Assembly (NCBI GenBank): GCA_017620255.1
Contig: JAFZQU010000028.1
Span: 310,001 to 374,000 of the forward strand
DNA: 64,000 bases
Direction of reading: 5' to 3'
Source of the DNA: Lachnospiraceae bacterium
Lineage (GTDB): Bacteria; Bacillota; Clostridia; Lachnospirales; Lachnospiraceae
The notes beneath the pieces were generated by a model. The model saw only the letters and a program-made list of their open reading frames with translations, did no database searches and was not told the origin of the DNA. Below, piece after piece: positions 28,237-38,219 of the stretch. Position 1 is the stretch's first letter. Each line of letters starts with the position of its first letter. The translations under genes and the position numbers were made by a program.

Positions 28237-31200
28237 TTATAACGCTTTACCCGTGCATGCGTAGAACGCTTCGATCTGCGCATCCTCACGGCTCATGCCC
28301 TGCTCTTCGTAGATACCCGTCATCATGATCAGTTTCTTGTAATCTTCCGGAATGATCTTCTTAAAGTGCGGAAGGGATTCATCGAAATGATCCAGGATCT
28401 CTTTCGCCTTGGCCGATCCCGTATAGCGCACATGATTTTCCAGCATCTTGTGCAGTTCTTCCCGGTCTGTTTTGGTCTCGATCTTTTCCATCAGGACCAT
28501 TTCCCTGTTCAGGTTCCGGTAAAGCCGGTTGTGCTCATCATATACATAGGCGATCCCGCCGCTCATGCCGGCTGCAAAGTTTTTCCCGGTGGGTCCTAAG
28601 ATCACGCATCTGCCGCCCGTCATGTATTCGCAGCCGTGCTCGCCGACGCCTTCCACGACCGCATAAGCACCGGAATTCCTGACGCAGAAGCGTTCCCCGG
28701 CCATGCCCGCGATGTAGACTTCCCCCGAAGTCGCACCGTATAATGCCACGTTTCCGGCAATGATGTTATCTTCTGCTTCATATCCGGCATCTTCCGATGC
28801 TTTCAGGATGATCTTGCCGCCTGAGAGTCCTTTGCCGAGATAGTCGTTTGCATCCCCCGTTACGCGCAGGGTAAGTCCTGCCGGGATGAACGCACCGAAA
28901 CTCTGTCCTGCCGAGCCCGTGCAGTTGATCGTGATCGTATCTTCCGGCAGTCCGTTGTGATGCGCGGTGATGATCGATGAGCCGAGCAGCGTACCGAAGG
29001 TCCTGTCCGTATTTCGGATCTCCAGATCGAGCGTGACCTTCTTCTTGTCTTTGATCGCCTGCTCAACCGGTTTTGCATGCAGGAGGCAGACTGAATCCTT
29101 GGTCTGTTCCAGGCCGAAATCATATGCGCATTTCTCATCAAACGTGCAGGCCTGTTTCTTCCCGCCATAGAGGATCCTGCCAAGATCGATCCTCTCCGCA
29201 TGTCCCGTCAGGCCGTCTTTTTTCTTCAGAAGATCCGTTCTGCCGACGAGTTCATCGAGCGTCCTTACGCCCAGTTTTGCCATATATTCACGCAGTTCTC
29301 TCGCGATGAACAGCATAAAGTTTTCTACATATTCGGGCTTTCCCGTGAAGCGCTCCCGCAGCTTCGGATTCTGCGTGGCAATGCCCATCGGGCAGGTATC
29401 CAGATTGCACACGCGCATCATCACACAGCCGAGCGTGATGAGCGGTGCTGTCGCAAAACCGAACTCTTCCGCGCCCAGGATCGCTGCGATCGCAACATCC
29501 CTGCCGGACATGAGTTTGCCGTCCGTTTCAATGCGCACACGCTGCCTTAATCCGTTTTGGATCAGCGTCTGGTGTGTTTCCGCAAGCCCGAGTTCCCACG
29601 GCAGTCCCGCGTCGTGAATGGAACTGACCGGAGCCGCGCCTGTTCCGCCGTCATAGCCGGAGATCAGGATGACCTGCGCGCCCGCTTTGGCAACGCCTGC
29701 CGCTACCGTACCGACGCCTGCTTCCGAAACCAGTTTGACCGAGATCCTTGCCTTCGGATTCGCATTTTTCAGATCATAGATCAGCTGCGCCAGATCTTCG
29801 ATCGAGTAGATATCATGATGCGGCGGCGGGGAGATCAGGCTGACGCCGGGCGTGGAATGCCTGGTCTTAGCGATCCACGGATAGACTTTTCCGGCCGGCA
29901 AATGTCCGCCTTCGCCGGGTTTTGCGCCCTGCGCCATTTTGATCTGGATCTCTTTGGCTGAATTCAGGTATCTGACCGTTACGCCGAAACGTCCCGATGC
30001 CACCTGTTTGATCGCCGAGCATCTGTCCGTCTTCTTGCCTGCGGAAGCGAGGCGTTCATCCGCTTCGCCGCCTTCACCGGAGTTTGATTTTCCCTTCAGG
30101 CGGTTCATGGCGATCGCCAGTACCTCGTGTGCTTCCTGCGAGATCGAACCATAGGACATCGCGCCGGTCTTAAAACGCTTTACGATCTCTTTCTCGTCTT
30201 CCACTTCAGAGAGCGGGATTCCCTTTGCCGGGAAATTGAAATCCATGAGGCTTCGAAGATACCCTGTCTCTTCTGCGTCCACCATGGCCGTATACTGTTT
30301 GAATGCGTCAAAATCACCTTCCCTGGTGGCTTTCTGCAGCATATGAATGGTCTGCGGATGATAGCGGTGCGTCTCGCCCTGTGCGCGCATCTTATGCCGT
30401 CCGATGGAAGGCAGCCTGAGATCCGTTGCAAGTCCTAACGGGTCAAACGCCTTGGAATGCTGTTTATCCGTTGCTTCCGCAATGTCCGAAAGCGTGATGC
30501 CGTCCACGGGGCTGACCGTGTCCGTAAAATACCGGTCGATCACCTGCTGTGAGATACCGATCGCTTCAAACATCTTGCTGCCGCGGTAGGACTGGATCGT
30601 GGAGATCCCCATCTTGGATGCGATCTTGACGATCCCCTGCAGGATCGCATGATCATAGTCATCCGCTGCCGCGTAATAATCCTTGTCAAGCAGATCGCAC
30701 TCGATCAATCTTGCGATCGAGGCATGTGCCAGATACGGATTGACCGCGCAGGCACCGTAGCCGAGGAGTGTTGCAAAATGATGGACCGCTCTCGGTTCGC
30801 CGGATTCGAGGACGATCGACATGGCCGTGCAGCGCTTGGTCTGTACCAGATGCTTATGAACTGCCGCCACAGCAAGGAGCGACGGGATCGCCACGTGATT
30901 TTCATCCACCCCTCTGTCCGAAAGGATCAGGATATTGGTACCGGCATTGTATGCCTTGTCCACTTCGACGCACAGATGATCCAGCACGCGTTCGATCGGC
31001 GTGCTCTTGTAATAGATGATCGGGACTTTCGTGACCATGAATCCCGGTTTTTTCATATGGGACAGTTTCAGAAGATCGAGATCGGATAGGATCGGATTTT
31101 CGATCTTGATCATATGACAGTTGTCGGGTTTCTCGGACAACAGGTTTCCGTTCTTCCCGATATACACGGTCGTGGAGGTAACGATCTTCTCCCTGACCGC

Positions 31201-32763
31201 ATCGATCGGCGGATTGGTGACCTGCGCAAACAGCTGCTTGAAGTAATGGAACAGCGGCTGGTACTCGCGGCTTAAAACGGCAAGCGGCGTATCGACACCC
31301 ATGGCGCCGATCATCTCGCCACCGGTCAGGGCCATATGCTCGATCTCTTCCATGTATTCCTCATAGCCGTATCCGAACGTCTTCAGCAGACGGTACAGTT
31401 CTTCCTCCGTATATGCCGGTGTCTTTTCGTTCGGGATCTTCAGATCTTTCAGATGCAGCAGATTGCTGTCGAGCCATTCGCCATAGGGCTCATTGAGCGC
31501 ATAACGCTCCTTGAGTTCCTCGTCCGAGATGATCCGGCCCTTTTTCGTATCAACTAACAGGATCTTGCCCGGATGCAGGCGCTCTTTTTTGATCACATGC
31601 GCCTCGTCCACCGGCAGTACGCCGACTTCCGAACTTAAGATCAGGCGGTGGTCATCCGTGACATAGTATCTGGAAGGACGCAGCCCGTTCCGGTCAAGGA
31701 TCGCACCCATCACGTCGCCGTCCGAATACAGGATGGAAGCCGGTCCGTCCCAGGGCTCCATCATCGTTGCATAGTACTGGTAGAAATCCCTGACTTCCTG
31801 TGAGATCGTATCGTTGTGCGACCACGGTTCCGGGATCAGGATACTCGCGGCAAGCGGCAGTTCCATGCCCGCCATCATCAGGAATTCCAAAGTATTGTCA
31901 AGCATCGCGGAATCGGAACCGGACGAGGAAATGACCGGCAGGATCTTGGTCAGATCCGCATCGGAAAAAGCATTCGTGGACATGGTCTCTTCCCGTGCAA
32001 GCATCTTATCCGCATTACCCTTGATCGTATTGATCTCTCCGTTATGCACGAGCAGCCTGTTCGGATGCGCTCTCTCCCAGCTCGGATTCGTATTGGTGGA
32101 AAAACGGGAATGCACCATGGCGATCGCGGAAGTAAAATCAGCATCCTGAAGATCCGCGAAAAACGAACGCAGCTGCCCCACTAAAAACATGCCCTTGTAG
32201 ACGATCGTGCGGCATGACAGCGAAAGTACATATGTTTCGTCGTTGCTCTGCTCAAACACGCGCCTTATCACATAGAGTTTTCTGTCAAAATCAAGATCCG
32301 TTTCGATCCCCTCAGGCCTTGCGACAAACGCCTGCATGATACACGGCATGCTGTCGATCGCTTTCTGTCCGAGTACCTTGGGATAAGTGGGCACATTTCT
32401 CCATCCGAGGAAAGACAGTCCTTCTTTTTCGACGATCACCTCGAACATCTTCTGCGCCTGGCGTCTCTTCAGTTCATTTTGCGGGAAAAAGAACATGCCG
32501 ACAGCGTACTCACGCTCCCTGCCGATCTTTATCTGTTCGCTCTTGCAGATCTTCTGGAAGAACTTGTGCGGGATCTGCGTCAGAATGCCGACGCCGTCCC
32601 CGGTCTTACCTTCCGCGTCTTTACCTGCGCGGTGCTCCAGATTCTCTACGATCTTCAGTGCGTCGTCGACGATCGCGCGCGATTTCTTACCCTTGATGTT
32701 TACGATCGCACCGATGCCGCAATTGTCGTGTTCGAATTCCTGTCTATACAGTCCCTGTTCCAT
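28237..32763 (-). CDS. gltB: Glutamate synthase large subunit
   Basis: The 1508-residue enzyme transfers the glutamine amide to 2-oxoglutarate. The start MEQGLYRQEFEHDNCGIGAIV was chosen because it gives the usual short propeptide before the catalytic Cys (residue 15) and AGGAG lies seven bases upstream; the reading frame stays open further upstream but without a ribosome site. The N-terminal class II glutaminase is followed by the central domain, the FMN domain with the 3Fe-4S motif CVMMRVCNLDTCPMGIATQ (about 1120), and the C-terminal GXGXG beta-helix (AGNVALYGATSGEVYIAG). It is 73 bp after pyrG and 20 bp before gltD, so the three appear to be one unit under the pyrG leader. Confidence 0.97.
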   Translation of the reverse strand: MEQGLYRQEFEHDNCGIGAIVNIKGKKSRAIVDDALKIVENLEHRAGKDAEGKTGDGVGILTQIPHKFFQKICKSEQIKIGREREYAVGMFFFPQNELKRRQAQKMFEVIVEKEGLSFLGWRNVPTYPKVLGQKAIDSMPCIMQAFVARPEGIETDLDFDRKLYVIRRVFEQSNDETYVLSLSCRTIVYKGMFLVGQLRSFFADLQDADFTSAIAMVHSRFSTNTNPSWERAHPNRLLVHNGEINTIKGNADKMLAREETMSTNAFSDADLTKILPVISSSGSDSAMLDNTLEFLMMAGMELPLAASILIPEPWSHNDTISQEVRDFYQYYATMMEPWDGPASILYSDGDVMGAILDRNGLRPSRYYVTDDHRLILSSEVGVLPVDEAHVIKKERLHPGKILLVDTKKGRIISDEELKERYALNEPYGEWLDSNLLHLKDLKIPNEKTPAYTEEELYRLLKTFGYGYEEYMEEIEHMALTGGEMIGAMGVDTPLAVLSREYQPLFHYFKQLFAQVTNPPIDAVREKIVTSTTVYIGKNGNLLSEKPDNCHMIKIENPILSDLDLLKLSHMKKPGFMVTKVPIIYYKSTPIERVLDHLCVEVDKAYNAGTNILILSDRGVDENHVAIPSLLAVAAVHKHLVQTKRCTAMSIVLESGEPRAVHHFATLLGYGACAVNPYLAHASIARLIECDLLDKDYYAAADDYDHAILQGIVKIASKMGISTIQSYRGSKMFEAIGISQQVIDRYFTDTVSPVDGITLSDIAEATDKQHSKAFDPLGLATDLRLPSIGRHKMRAQGETHRYHPQTIHMLQKATREGDFDAFKQYTAMVDAEETGYLRSLMDFNFPAKGIPLSEVEDEKEIVKRFKTGAMSYGSISQEAHEVLAIAMNRLKGKSNSGEGGEADERLASAGKKTDRCSAIKQVASGRFGVTVRYLNSAKEIQIKMAQGAKPGEGGHLPAGKVYPWIAKTRHSTPGVSLISPPPHHDIYSIEDLAQLIYDLKNANPKARISVKLVSEAGVGTVAAGVAKAGAQVILISGYDGGTGAAPVSSIHDAGLPWELGLAETHQTLIQNGLRQRVRIETDGKLMSGRDVAIAAILGAEEFGFATAPLITLGCVMMRVCNLDTCPMGIATQNPKLRERFTGKPEYVENFMLFIARELREYMAKLGVRTLDELVGRTDLLKKKDGLTGHAERIDLGRILYGGKKQACTFDEKCAYDFGLEQTKDSVCLLHAKPVEQAIKDKKKVTLDLEIRNTDRTFGTLLGSSIITAHHNGLPEDTITINCTGSAGQSFGAFIPAGLTLRVTGDANDYLGKGLSGGKIILKASEDAGYEAEDNIIAGNVALYGATSGEVYIAGMAGERFCVRNSGAYAVVEGVGEHGCEYMTGGRCVILGPTGKNFAAGMSGGIAYVYDEHNRLYRNLNREMVLMEKIETKTDREELHKMLENHVRYTGSAKAKEILDHFDESLPHFKKIIPEDYKKLIMMTGIYEEQGMSREDAQIEAFYACTGKAL

Positions 32764-32836
32764 GATATACTCCTGTTTTGGTGTTCCTTTTATATAACGG
32801 ATTTTCTGCTCGGATTTCCTCGTCTCGCTGACATGC

Positions 32837-34435
32837 TCACTTTCCCGCGAGGGCCGCCTCGATGAGTCCCCTGAAGAGGGGATGCGGCTCATCCGGGCGG
32901 GATTTGAATTCCGGATGCGCCTGTGTGGCGAGGAAGTACGGGTGATCCTTCAGTTCGATCATCTCCACGATCCGGCCGTCCGGGGATAAACCGGATAAGA
33001 CCATGCCTGCTTCCGTGAGTCTGTCCCTGTAATCGTTATTGACTTCATAGCGGTGTCTGTGCCGCTCTGAGATATCTTCTTTTCCATAGAGCGCATAGGC
33101 TTTTGTTCCGGGTGTGAGGCGGCAGGGATATGCCCCCAGCCTCAGCGTTCCGCCGATATCCGTAACGCCTTCCTGATCCGGCATCAGATGGATCACGGGA
33201 TCCGGCGTATCCGGATCGAATTCCACACCGGCAGCCTTGCTAAGTCCCAAAACATGTCTTGCAAATTCCACGATCGAAAGCTGCATGCCGAGACACAGAC
33301 CAAGGAAGGGGATCTTATTGACTCTTGCATATTCGATCGCCAGGATCTTTCCTTCGATCCCGCGCAGGCCGAAGCCGCCGGGAACAATGATCCCGTCAAG
33401 GCCTTTCAGCAGTTCCTCCCTGTTTCCCGCCGTGACTTCTTCCGAATCGATCCAGCGGATGCTCACTTCACACCTGTTTGCGATCCCGCCGTGTTTTAAG
33501 GCCTCTGCCACACTCAGGTAAGCATCGTGCAGTGAAATGTATTTGCCGACCAGGCCGATCGTAACGCTGTGCAGCGGATTGTGCAGATCGTTGACCATCT
33601 GCTCCCATGCATCCAGATCGGGATGCGGGCACGGTAATTTCAGACATTCACAGACCGCCTGCGCCAGATGTTCTTTTTCCAACATCAGCGGCACTTCATA
33701 TAATGATTTTGCATCCAGGTTCTGCAGAACGTGTTCCTTCTTTACATTACAGAACAGCGCGATCTTCTCGCGCATATGATCGTCGATCGGATAATCGGAA
33801 CGGCAGACCAGGATGTCCGGCCAGATCCCCATACTCTGCAGGCTCTTGACGGACATCTGCGTCGGTTTGGTCTTCATCTCACCGGAAGCTTTCAGGTACG
33901 GGATCAGCGTGACCTGGATCATGATCGCATTTTCACGTCCGACTTCCGCCTGGAACTGACGGATGGCCTCTAAAAACGGCTGGCTCTCGATATCCCCGAC
34001 GGTGCCGCCGATCTCGATGATGGAGATCGTCTCCTCCGCGGGTGATTTTGCCTGATAAAAACGGCTCTTGATCTCGTTGGTCACATGCGGGATGACCTGT
34101 ACGGTACCGCCGCCAAAATCACCGTGCCTTTCTTTATTCAGGATCTTCCAGTAGATCTTGCCGGTAGTGACATTCGAATTGCTGTCAAGGCTCTCATTGA
34201 TGAAGCGCTCGTAGTGTCCCAGATCCAGGTCCGTCTCCGTTCCGTCATCCGTCACGTACACTTCCCCGTGCTGGATCGGGTTCATCGTTCCCGGATCCAT
34301 GTTGATATAGGGATCGAATTTCTGCATCGTTACATGATAGCCTCTGGCCTTTAAGAGCCTCCCGAGTGAAGCTGCCGTGATGCCTTTTCCAAGGCCCGAT
34401 ACCACGCCGCCTGTTACAAATACGTATTTTACCAT
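32837..34435 (-). CDS. pyrG: CTP synthase
   Basis: The 532-residue enzyme aminates UTP to CTP using glutamine. The N-terminal synthetase domain opens [23 protein letters not shown] in two overlapping motifs; the C-terminal class I glutaminase has [17 protein letters not shown] (nucleophile Cys) and [10 protein letters not shown] (His-Glu). ATG 34433-34435 gives the standard N-terminus; a TTG seven codons upstream is in frame but would place the ribosome site GAGGGGG inside the gene. It leads a unit with gltB and gltD, an unusual pairing that makes sense as a group of glutamine-consuming steps. Confidence 0.97.
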   Translation of the reverse strand: MVKYVFVTGGVVSGLGKGITAASLGRLLKARGYHVTMQKFDPYINMDPGTMNPIQHGEVYVTDDGTETDLDLGHYERFINESLDSNSNVTTGKIYWKILNKERHGDFGGGTVQVIPHVTNEIKSRFYQAKSPAEETISIIEIGGTVGDIESQPFLEAIRQFQAEVGRENAIMIQVTLIPYLKASGEMKTKPTQMSVKSLQSMGIWPDILVCRSDYPIDDHMREKIALFCNVKKEHVLQNLDAKSLYEVPLMLEKEHLAQAVCECLKLPCPHPDLDAWEQMVNDLHNPLHSVTIGLVGKYISLHDAYLSVAEALKHGGIANRCEVSIRWIDSEEVTAGNREELLKGLDGIIVPGGFGLRGIEGKILAIEYARVNKIPFLGLCLGMQLSIVEFARHVLGLSKAAGVEFDPDTPDPVIHLMPDQEGVTDIGGTLRLGAYPCRLTPGTKAYALYGKEDISERHRHRYEVNNDYRDRLTEAGMVLSGLSPDGRIVEMIELKDHPYFLATQAHPEFKSRPDEPHPLFRGLIEAALAGK

Positions 34436-34471
34436 TTTGCCTACCCCCTCTTCCAAGCAACCGTTCCAACG

Positions 34472-34510
34472 AAAAAAGCGTCAGACAGATTCTCTGCCGG
34501 ACGCCTTTGT
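34472..34510 (-). promoter_or_regulatory. Nitrogen leader element, pyrG copy (terminator-like)
   Basis: Minus strand: GACAAAGGCGTCC, stem GCGTC + GGCAGA against TCTGTC + GACGC with one mismatch and a GAA loop, then TTTTTT. It is both a member of the shared leader family and a good intrinsic terminator, ending about 37 bases before the pyrG ATG. Confidence 0.75.
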
Positions 34511-34535
34511 CCGCAAATAAAAAGCCATAAAAAAG

Positions 34536-34564
34536 GGGTGTTGGACCCACAGGATCCGACACCC
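34536..34564 (-). terminator. First leader terminator of the pyrG-gltB-gltD unit
   Basis: Minus strand: GGGTGT/ACACCC and GGATCC/GGGTCC stems with a TGT loop, then CTTTTTT. It lies between the pyrG promoter and the second hairpin, so it must be bypassed for expression. Confidence 0.78.
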
Positions 34565-34582
34565 TTGTCATAAACAAAGTAT

Positions 34583-34611
34583 ATATTACCGCAACCCCTG
34601 CGGCTTGTCAA
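34583..34611 (-). promoter_or_regulatory. Promoter of pyrG-gltB-gltD
   Basis: Minus-strand TTGACA (34606-34611), 17-bp spacer, TAATAT (34583-34588). The spacer holds an inverted repeat CCGCA-N5-TGCGG. The leader of about 140 nt contains two terminator-like hairpins. The expected start region has no run of G, unlike pyrG genes controlled by reiterative transcription. Confidence 0.78.
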
Positions 34612-34624
34612 GACGTTTCCGCAC

Positions 34625-36181
34625 CTATTCCTCCAGCCATCCCTGCAGGTTCAGGATCTCTTCTGCGGGATGTCCGTTTACGATGAAACCGTCCTCATAA
34701 TTTCCGGTCACATACAGCCTGCAGATCCGCTCATCATCCATTTCCATATCGATGAAGGTTTCCGCATCCGTACGTACAAAATTCATCCAGGTATAGGCTT
34801 CGATCGTCTCCACCTTCGGCTCTTCGTCCTCTTCATTTTCAAACACTTCCGCTTCAAAAGACTCTTCGGCAGACATCGGTTCCACATTGTAATCTTCACG
34901 GAACAGATCCAGCAACTCAGGCACACCGTTTTCTCCGATGCGGGCCGGCGCGCTCAGACTGTTCATTTCCCTGACAAGAAAGGCTTCCGTATTGATCACG
35001 AAATGGTCCGGCTCGATGATCTTCGCATAGCAGTCCCTGTTCCAGTCGGCAAGGACGCCGCGTATGCTGCCAACGTATTCCGCTCTGCCATCCTTCACGC
35101 GGTAGGCCTGCGTTTCCTCATCCTCACAAAGATAGAGGTAGGTTTCGCCGTCCTTTTGCACCAGATACGTATAATAGGCGTTGTCCTTTTCATGGGATAG
35201 TTTCCCGCTGATCCCGCAGAGTTCTGCCAGATGCTCGCGCTTCGTTAAGAGAATATGATCATAAGATACCGTGACATCCTGAAACAGGAACTCCCTGCAG
35301 GCAGTAAACGGCACGAACGCATGCTCCGTTTCATGGTTCAGATATTCGCTCTGATAGAAAGGATCCGTGAAGTAAAAATCAAACCCCGCCGGATTGACGG
35401 CCCACGCGAAACGTCCGTCGTCCCTGCAGCCGTTGATGCTCTCAAGGACCCGTTTCTGAAAGCCCGCATCCAGATACCTGTCGCTGATCTCGTCACTGTA
35501 GTTTGCATTTTCGGTCTTCAAAGCCTTACATACCAGCACGGCGAGTTTTTCCGGATCCGTGACAAAATCGTTGATGGAAAGTTCCCGTCCGCTCTGCGCA
35601 TCATAGGTATGCCCGTGTACAAAGGTATCGTCCGGTTCATAGTCCCTGTTATAGCGGTGAATGGCTGTGACATAACTGAGAACGGAAGTGTCACTTCTGC
35701 AAAGTCCCATACCGATATGCGGGGTCAGTGCGATATAACCGTCGGGATCGGAGGCGTGATAAAGTTCCCAGCGTGCCCTCCCTTCGGTAAGTTCCGATTC
35801 CAGATTCTCAGAAACCCATGCATTGTAATCATCTATGATCTTCCGGAATGCTTCCGGCGCATCCCCTTCGATCGCTGCGATCTCATAATCCGCATCGGCA
35901 CCGCCGGTATAACTCTCCCATTCACGTTTTTCGTTTTCGTTCGTAAATGTGATCCGGACGGGCTTAGCATCTTCCGTGGCAACGGTGAGTGTCTCTCCCT
36001 TTATTCCGGAGAGTTCCACGGTGCCTGCCCAGTCATCTTTTCGTTCTTTCTGTTCAATGGCTTTGGGGCGGCTCACTTTACCGATCACCGCATTCAAAAG
36101 CGAATCTTCTTTTTTGATGCCGCATCCGGCGAGCACGAGCAAGGCCGCACCCGCCAGCGCAGCGTAAAGGATCTTCTCCAT
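34625..36181 (-). CDS. Lipoprotein with DUF3298/RsiV-like domain
   Basis: The 518-residue protein starts with a lipoprotein signal ending LVLAGCGIKK (lipid-attached Cys at about 20). The central part, about 110-300, with EAIEGD...YNAWVSE, HGHTYDAQSGRELSINDFVTD and later FYFTDPF, resembles the DUF4163/DUF3298 fold found in RsiV and PdaC-type envelope proteins. The C-terminal 200 residues are acidic and unassigned. It acts outside the membrane; function unknown. AAGGAG precedes ATG 36181. It lies 63 bp after the CotH gene; weak promoter-like hexamers (TTGTCA with GAAAAT, 17 bp apart) occur in that gap, so it may be the last gene of that operon or separate. Confidence 0.78.
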   Translation of the reverse strand: MEKILYAALAGAALLVLAGCGIKKEDSLLNAVIGKVSRPKAIEQKERKDDWAGTVELSGIKGETLTVATEDAKPVRITFTNENEKREWESYTGGADADYEIAAIEGDAPEAFRKIIDDYNAWVSENLESELTEGRARWELYHASDPDGYIALTPHIGMGLCRSDTSVLSYVTAIHRYNRDYEPDDTFVHGHTYDAQSGRELSINDFVTDPEKLAVLVCKALKTENANYSDEISDRYLDAGFQKRVLESINGCRDDGRFAWAVNPAGFDFYFTDPFYQSEYLNHETEHAFVPFTACREFLFQDVTVSYDHILLTKREHLAELCGISGKLSHEKDNAYYTYLVQKDGETYLYLCEDEETQAYRVKDGRAEYVGSIRGVLADWNRDCYAKIIEPDHFVINTEAFLVREMNSLSAPARIGENGVPELLDLFREDYNVEPMSAEESFEAEVFENEEDEEPKVETIEAYTWMNFVRTDAETFIDMEMDDERICRLYVTGNYEDGFIVNGHPAEEILNLQGWLEE

Positions 36182-36244
36182 ATTCTGCTCCTTTTTGTGT
36201 ATATCCTATTGCTATTTTCACACAAACCGGAACAGATGACAAGT

Positions 36245-38188
36245 TTACCGGTGCTTCCTGCGCCTGATGTTCCACAGGATGATCAGCGCCGTAAGCATGA
36301 CGGCCATACATCCGCCGTACAAAAGCCAGGTCTTTAGCCCGGAGCCTTCCTGCTGCTCCTGCATTCCGGCAAAGTTCGGGCGGTTCTCATTTGATGCATC
36401 TTTCGAGCGCTGGTGTCTCGGACCTCCGTCCTTTGCACCGCCCATATTGAATTCGCCCATCGAATCGATATCGATGTCAGAGGCATCGATCAGGGCCGAA
36501 GGATCCTGCTTCTGTCCTTCATCCGTGGACGGAATGCTTCCGTTAAGCTGTCCTTCAATACTCTGTGCGCGCAGATGCACTACCGCGTTCAGTGTTTTGG
36601 CCGCCGTATCATATTCTTCGTAACTGTAGAACGCTGTCGGGTCATCTGCCACCAGATCGTCGATCTGGCTTCTGATCCGCGTATAGACTTCATCAAAGCG
36701 TCCGTTATCCACATATTCTTCCGCCAGCTGTTTTAAGTAGCCGTGGTAGATCGCAAGGTATTCCTCGTTTGCAAACAGCGCGTCAAAAAACTGCGTACCG
36801 TCAAACGGCGTATCGATCGCATCATTGACGACCGAAGTTGCATCGCCCTTGCTTCCCATGGACATACCGCCAAACGAAAGGTTGTAATCCCAGGGGAACA
36901 GATTCAGCTGCCCGTCATATTCATAAAGATAATAGTTATGCGCCATGTTCCCGGACAGGCTGTCCATATTGACGGAAAAAGCATGTACGGCCATGTATTT
37001 GAGGATATTATCCACGTCCAGGTATTTCTCAAGATCCTCGCCTTCACTGATCTTTTTGAGGGCTTTGATGACACGCTTATGATCTTTTTTACCCGTATTC
37101 GTGATCGAACCGTCCCAGATCGTCTGGTAACTGTCCTCTTCATCATCCGTATAGTTTAAGTTCGCACCGCCGCCGCCCATCGAGAAGCCGCCGGGACCGC
37201 CCGGTCCGCCCCTGTTTTCTCTGTCCGTAGCGCCCTGCTCCTGCGCAGTCGCATCATCCGCATTTTTCCGGTCCGGTCTCTCAGGCATATTCTCCGGGTC
37301 AAAATCTCCCATCTCGGGCATATTTCCGGGATCGAAGTCTCCCATCTCGGGCATGTTTCCGGGATCAAAATCTCCCATTTCCGGCACATTCTCCGGATCG
37401 AACTCTCCCATTTCCGGCATGTTTCCCGGATCAAAGTCTCCCATCTCAGGCATATTTCCGGGATCGAAGCCGCCGGGGCCGCCCTGACCTCCCGGTCCGC
37501 CGGATGGCGGCTGCATTTTCTGATCGCCGGAGCTGTTTTTACCGCCGCCCATCTCCATGCTGTCCGGTTTGTACAGTTCACCGTCCTGCGTGCCGAAGTT
37601 GCGCAGCATAAAGCTGTCTTCCACACCTTCCAGTGCCAGATATACGCCCGTGTATTCGCCGTTGACGCTCACCTTTGCGTAATTATAGAGCGAGGCATCC
37701 GCGCCGAGGTACTGAAACATGTCATAGACGATCGCTTCTTTCATATTTGTGGCATCCGCATAATCGTTGTTCAGGATCAGCTTGTCGAGTCCAAAGCAGG
37801 TCTGACCCTCCACAAAATGATCGAATTCCAGTTTCAGGCTGAAACGGTCACTGTCCGGGTCACTCACAATGGCGGAAAGGCTCGTGTTTCCTTTCGGCCT
37901 TATGGCGACATTATGGACTTTCTGCCCGTTTACCACCACATCGCAGGTGTAATACTCTTCCGACATTGCGTTCTCAAGCATGGTGTCCCAGTCTTCCTGA
38001 TCCATCAGGATATCGATGTCTATGATCTCATCCGTATCAAACAGTTCGGATTCATATTCCATCGTCACTCCGGCATCGCCGAGTGTGGCATACAGTTTAT
38101 CCGGCATGGCGACGGAAAGCAGACAGAACACGACTGCCAAAACTGTGAGCGCAACGATCCATTTGGAGATGTGTTTATGTGTGATCAT
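36245..38188 (-). CDS. CotH-family membrane-anchored protein with repeat insertion
   Basis: The 647-residue protein has an N-terminal membrane segment (about 10-30), a CotH kinase-like domain (IDIDILMDQEDWDTML, then RPKGNTSLS, SLKLEFDHF, LNNDYADATNMKEA, VYLALEGVEDSF and, near 410-440, FPWDYNLSFGGM), and a C-terminal membrane segment with a basic tail. CotH proteins are protein kinases of the spore coat or cell surface. The domain is split at about 230-330 by a low-complexity insert: Gly/Pro-rich stretches flanking six 11-residue repeats of the DFDPGNMPEMG type. GGAGG precedes ATG 38188. It is 32 bp after the DUF4956 gene. Confidence 0.88.
   Translation of the reverse strand: MITHKHISKWIVALTVLAVVFCLLSVAMPDKLYATLGDAGVTMEYESELFDTDEIIDIDILMDQEDWDTMLENAMSEEYYTCDVVVNGQKVHNVAIRPKGNTSLSAIVSDPDSDRFSLKLEFDHFVEGQTCFGLDKLILNNDYADATNMKEAIVYDMFQYLGADASLYNYAKVSVNGEYTGVYLALEGVEDSFMLRNFGTQDGELYKPDSMEMGGGKNSSGDQKMQPPSGGPGGQGGPGGFDPGNMPEMGDFDPGNMPEMGEFDPENVPEMGDFDPGNMPEMGDFDPGNMPEMGDFDPENMPERPDRKNADDATAQEQGATDRENRGGPGGPGGFSMGGGGANLNYTDDEEDSYQTIWDGSITNTGKKDHKRVIKALKKISEGEDLEKYLDVDNILKYMAVHAFSVNMDSLSGNMAHNYYLYEYDGQLNLFPWDYNLSFGGMSMGSKGDATSVVNDAIDTPFDGTQFFDALFANEEYLAIYHGYLKQLAEEYVDNGRFDEVYTRIRSQIDDLVADDPTAFYSYEEYDTAAKTLNAVVHLRAQSIEGQLNGSIPSTDEGQKQDPSALIDASDIDIDSMGEFNMGGAKDGGPRHQRSKDASNENRPNFAGMQEQQEGSGLKTWLLYGGCMAVMLTALIILWNIRRRKHR
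37278..37471 (-). repeat. Tandem 33-bp repeat coding for DFDPGNMPEMG units
   Basis: Six tandem 33-bp units inside the CotH gene encode variants of DFDPGNMPEMG (with Gly/Glu, Glu/Asp and Val/Met swaps), flanked by Gly-Gly-Pro-rich sequence. The copies are near-identical at DNA level, so copy number may vary by slippage. Confidence 0.9.
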
Positions 38189-38219
38189 GATCTCATCCTC
38201 CGTTCGTCGTTCCCTTTGG

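Noticed and set aside
34583-34611. CTP-sensing reiterative transcription at pyrG
   Set aside because: The expected start region lacks the initial run of G followed by C needed for that mechanism.
35255-36337. Plus-strand frame of 360 codons opposite the lipoprotein gene
   Set aside because: The minus-strand reading has a proper lipobox and ribosome site; the plus reading spans into the CotH gene region without a start signal.
37278-37471. CRISPR-like repeat
   Set aside because: The 33-bp units are directly tandem without spacers and are in frame within the CotH gene.
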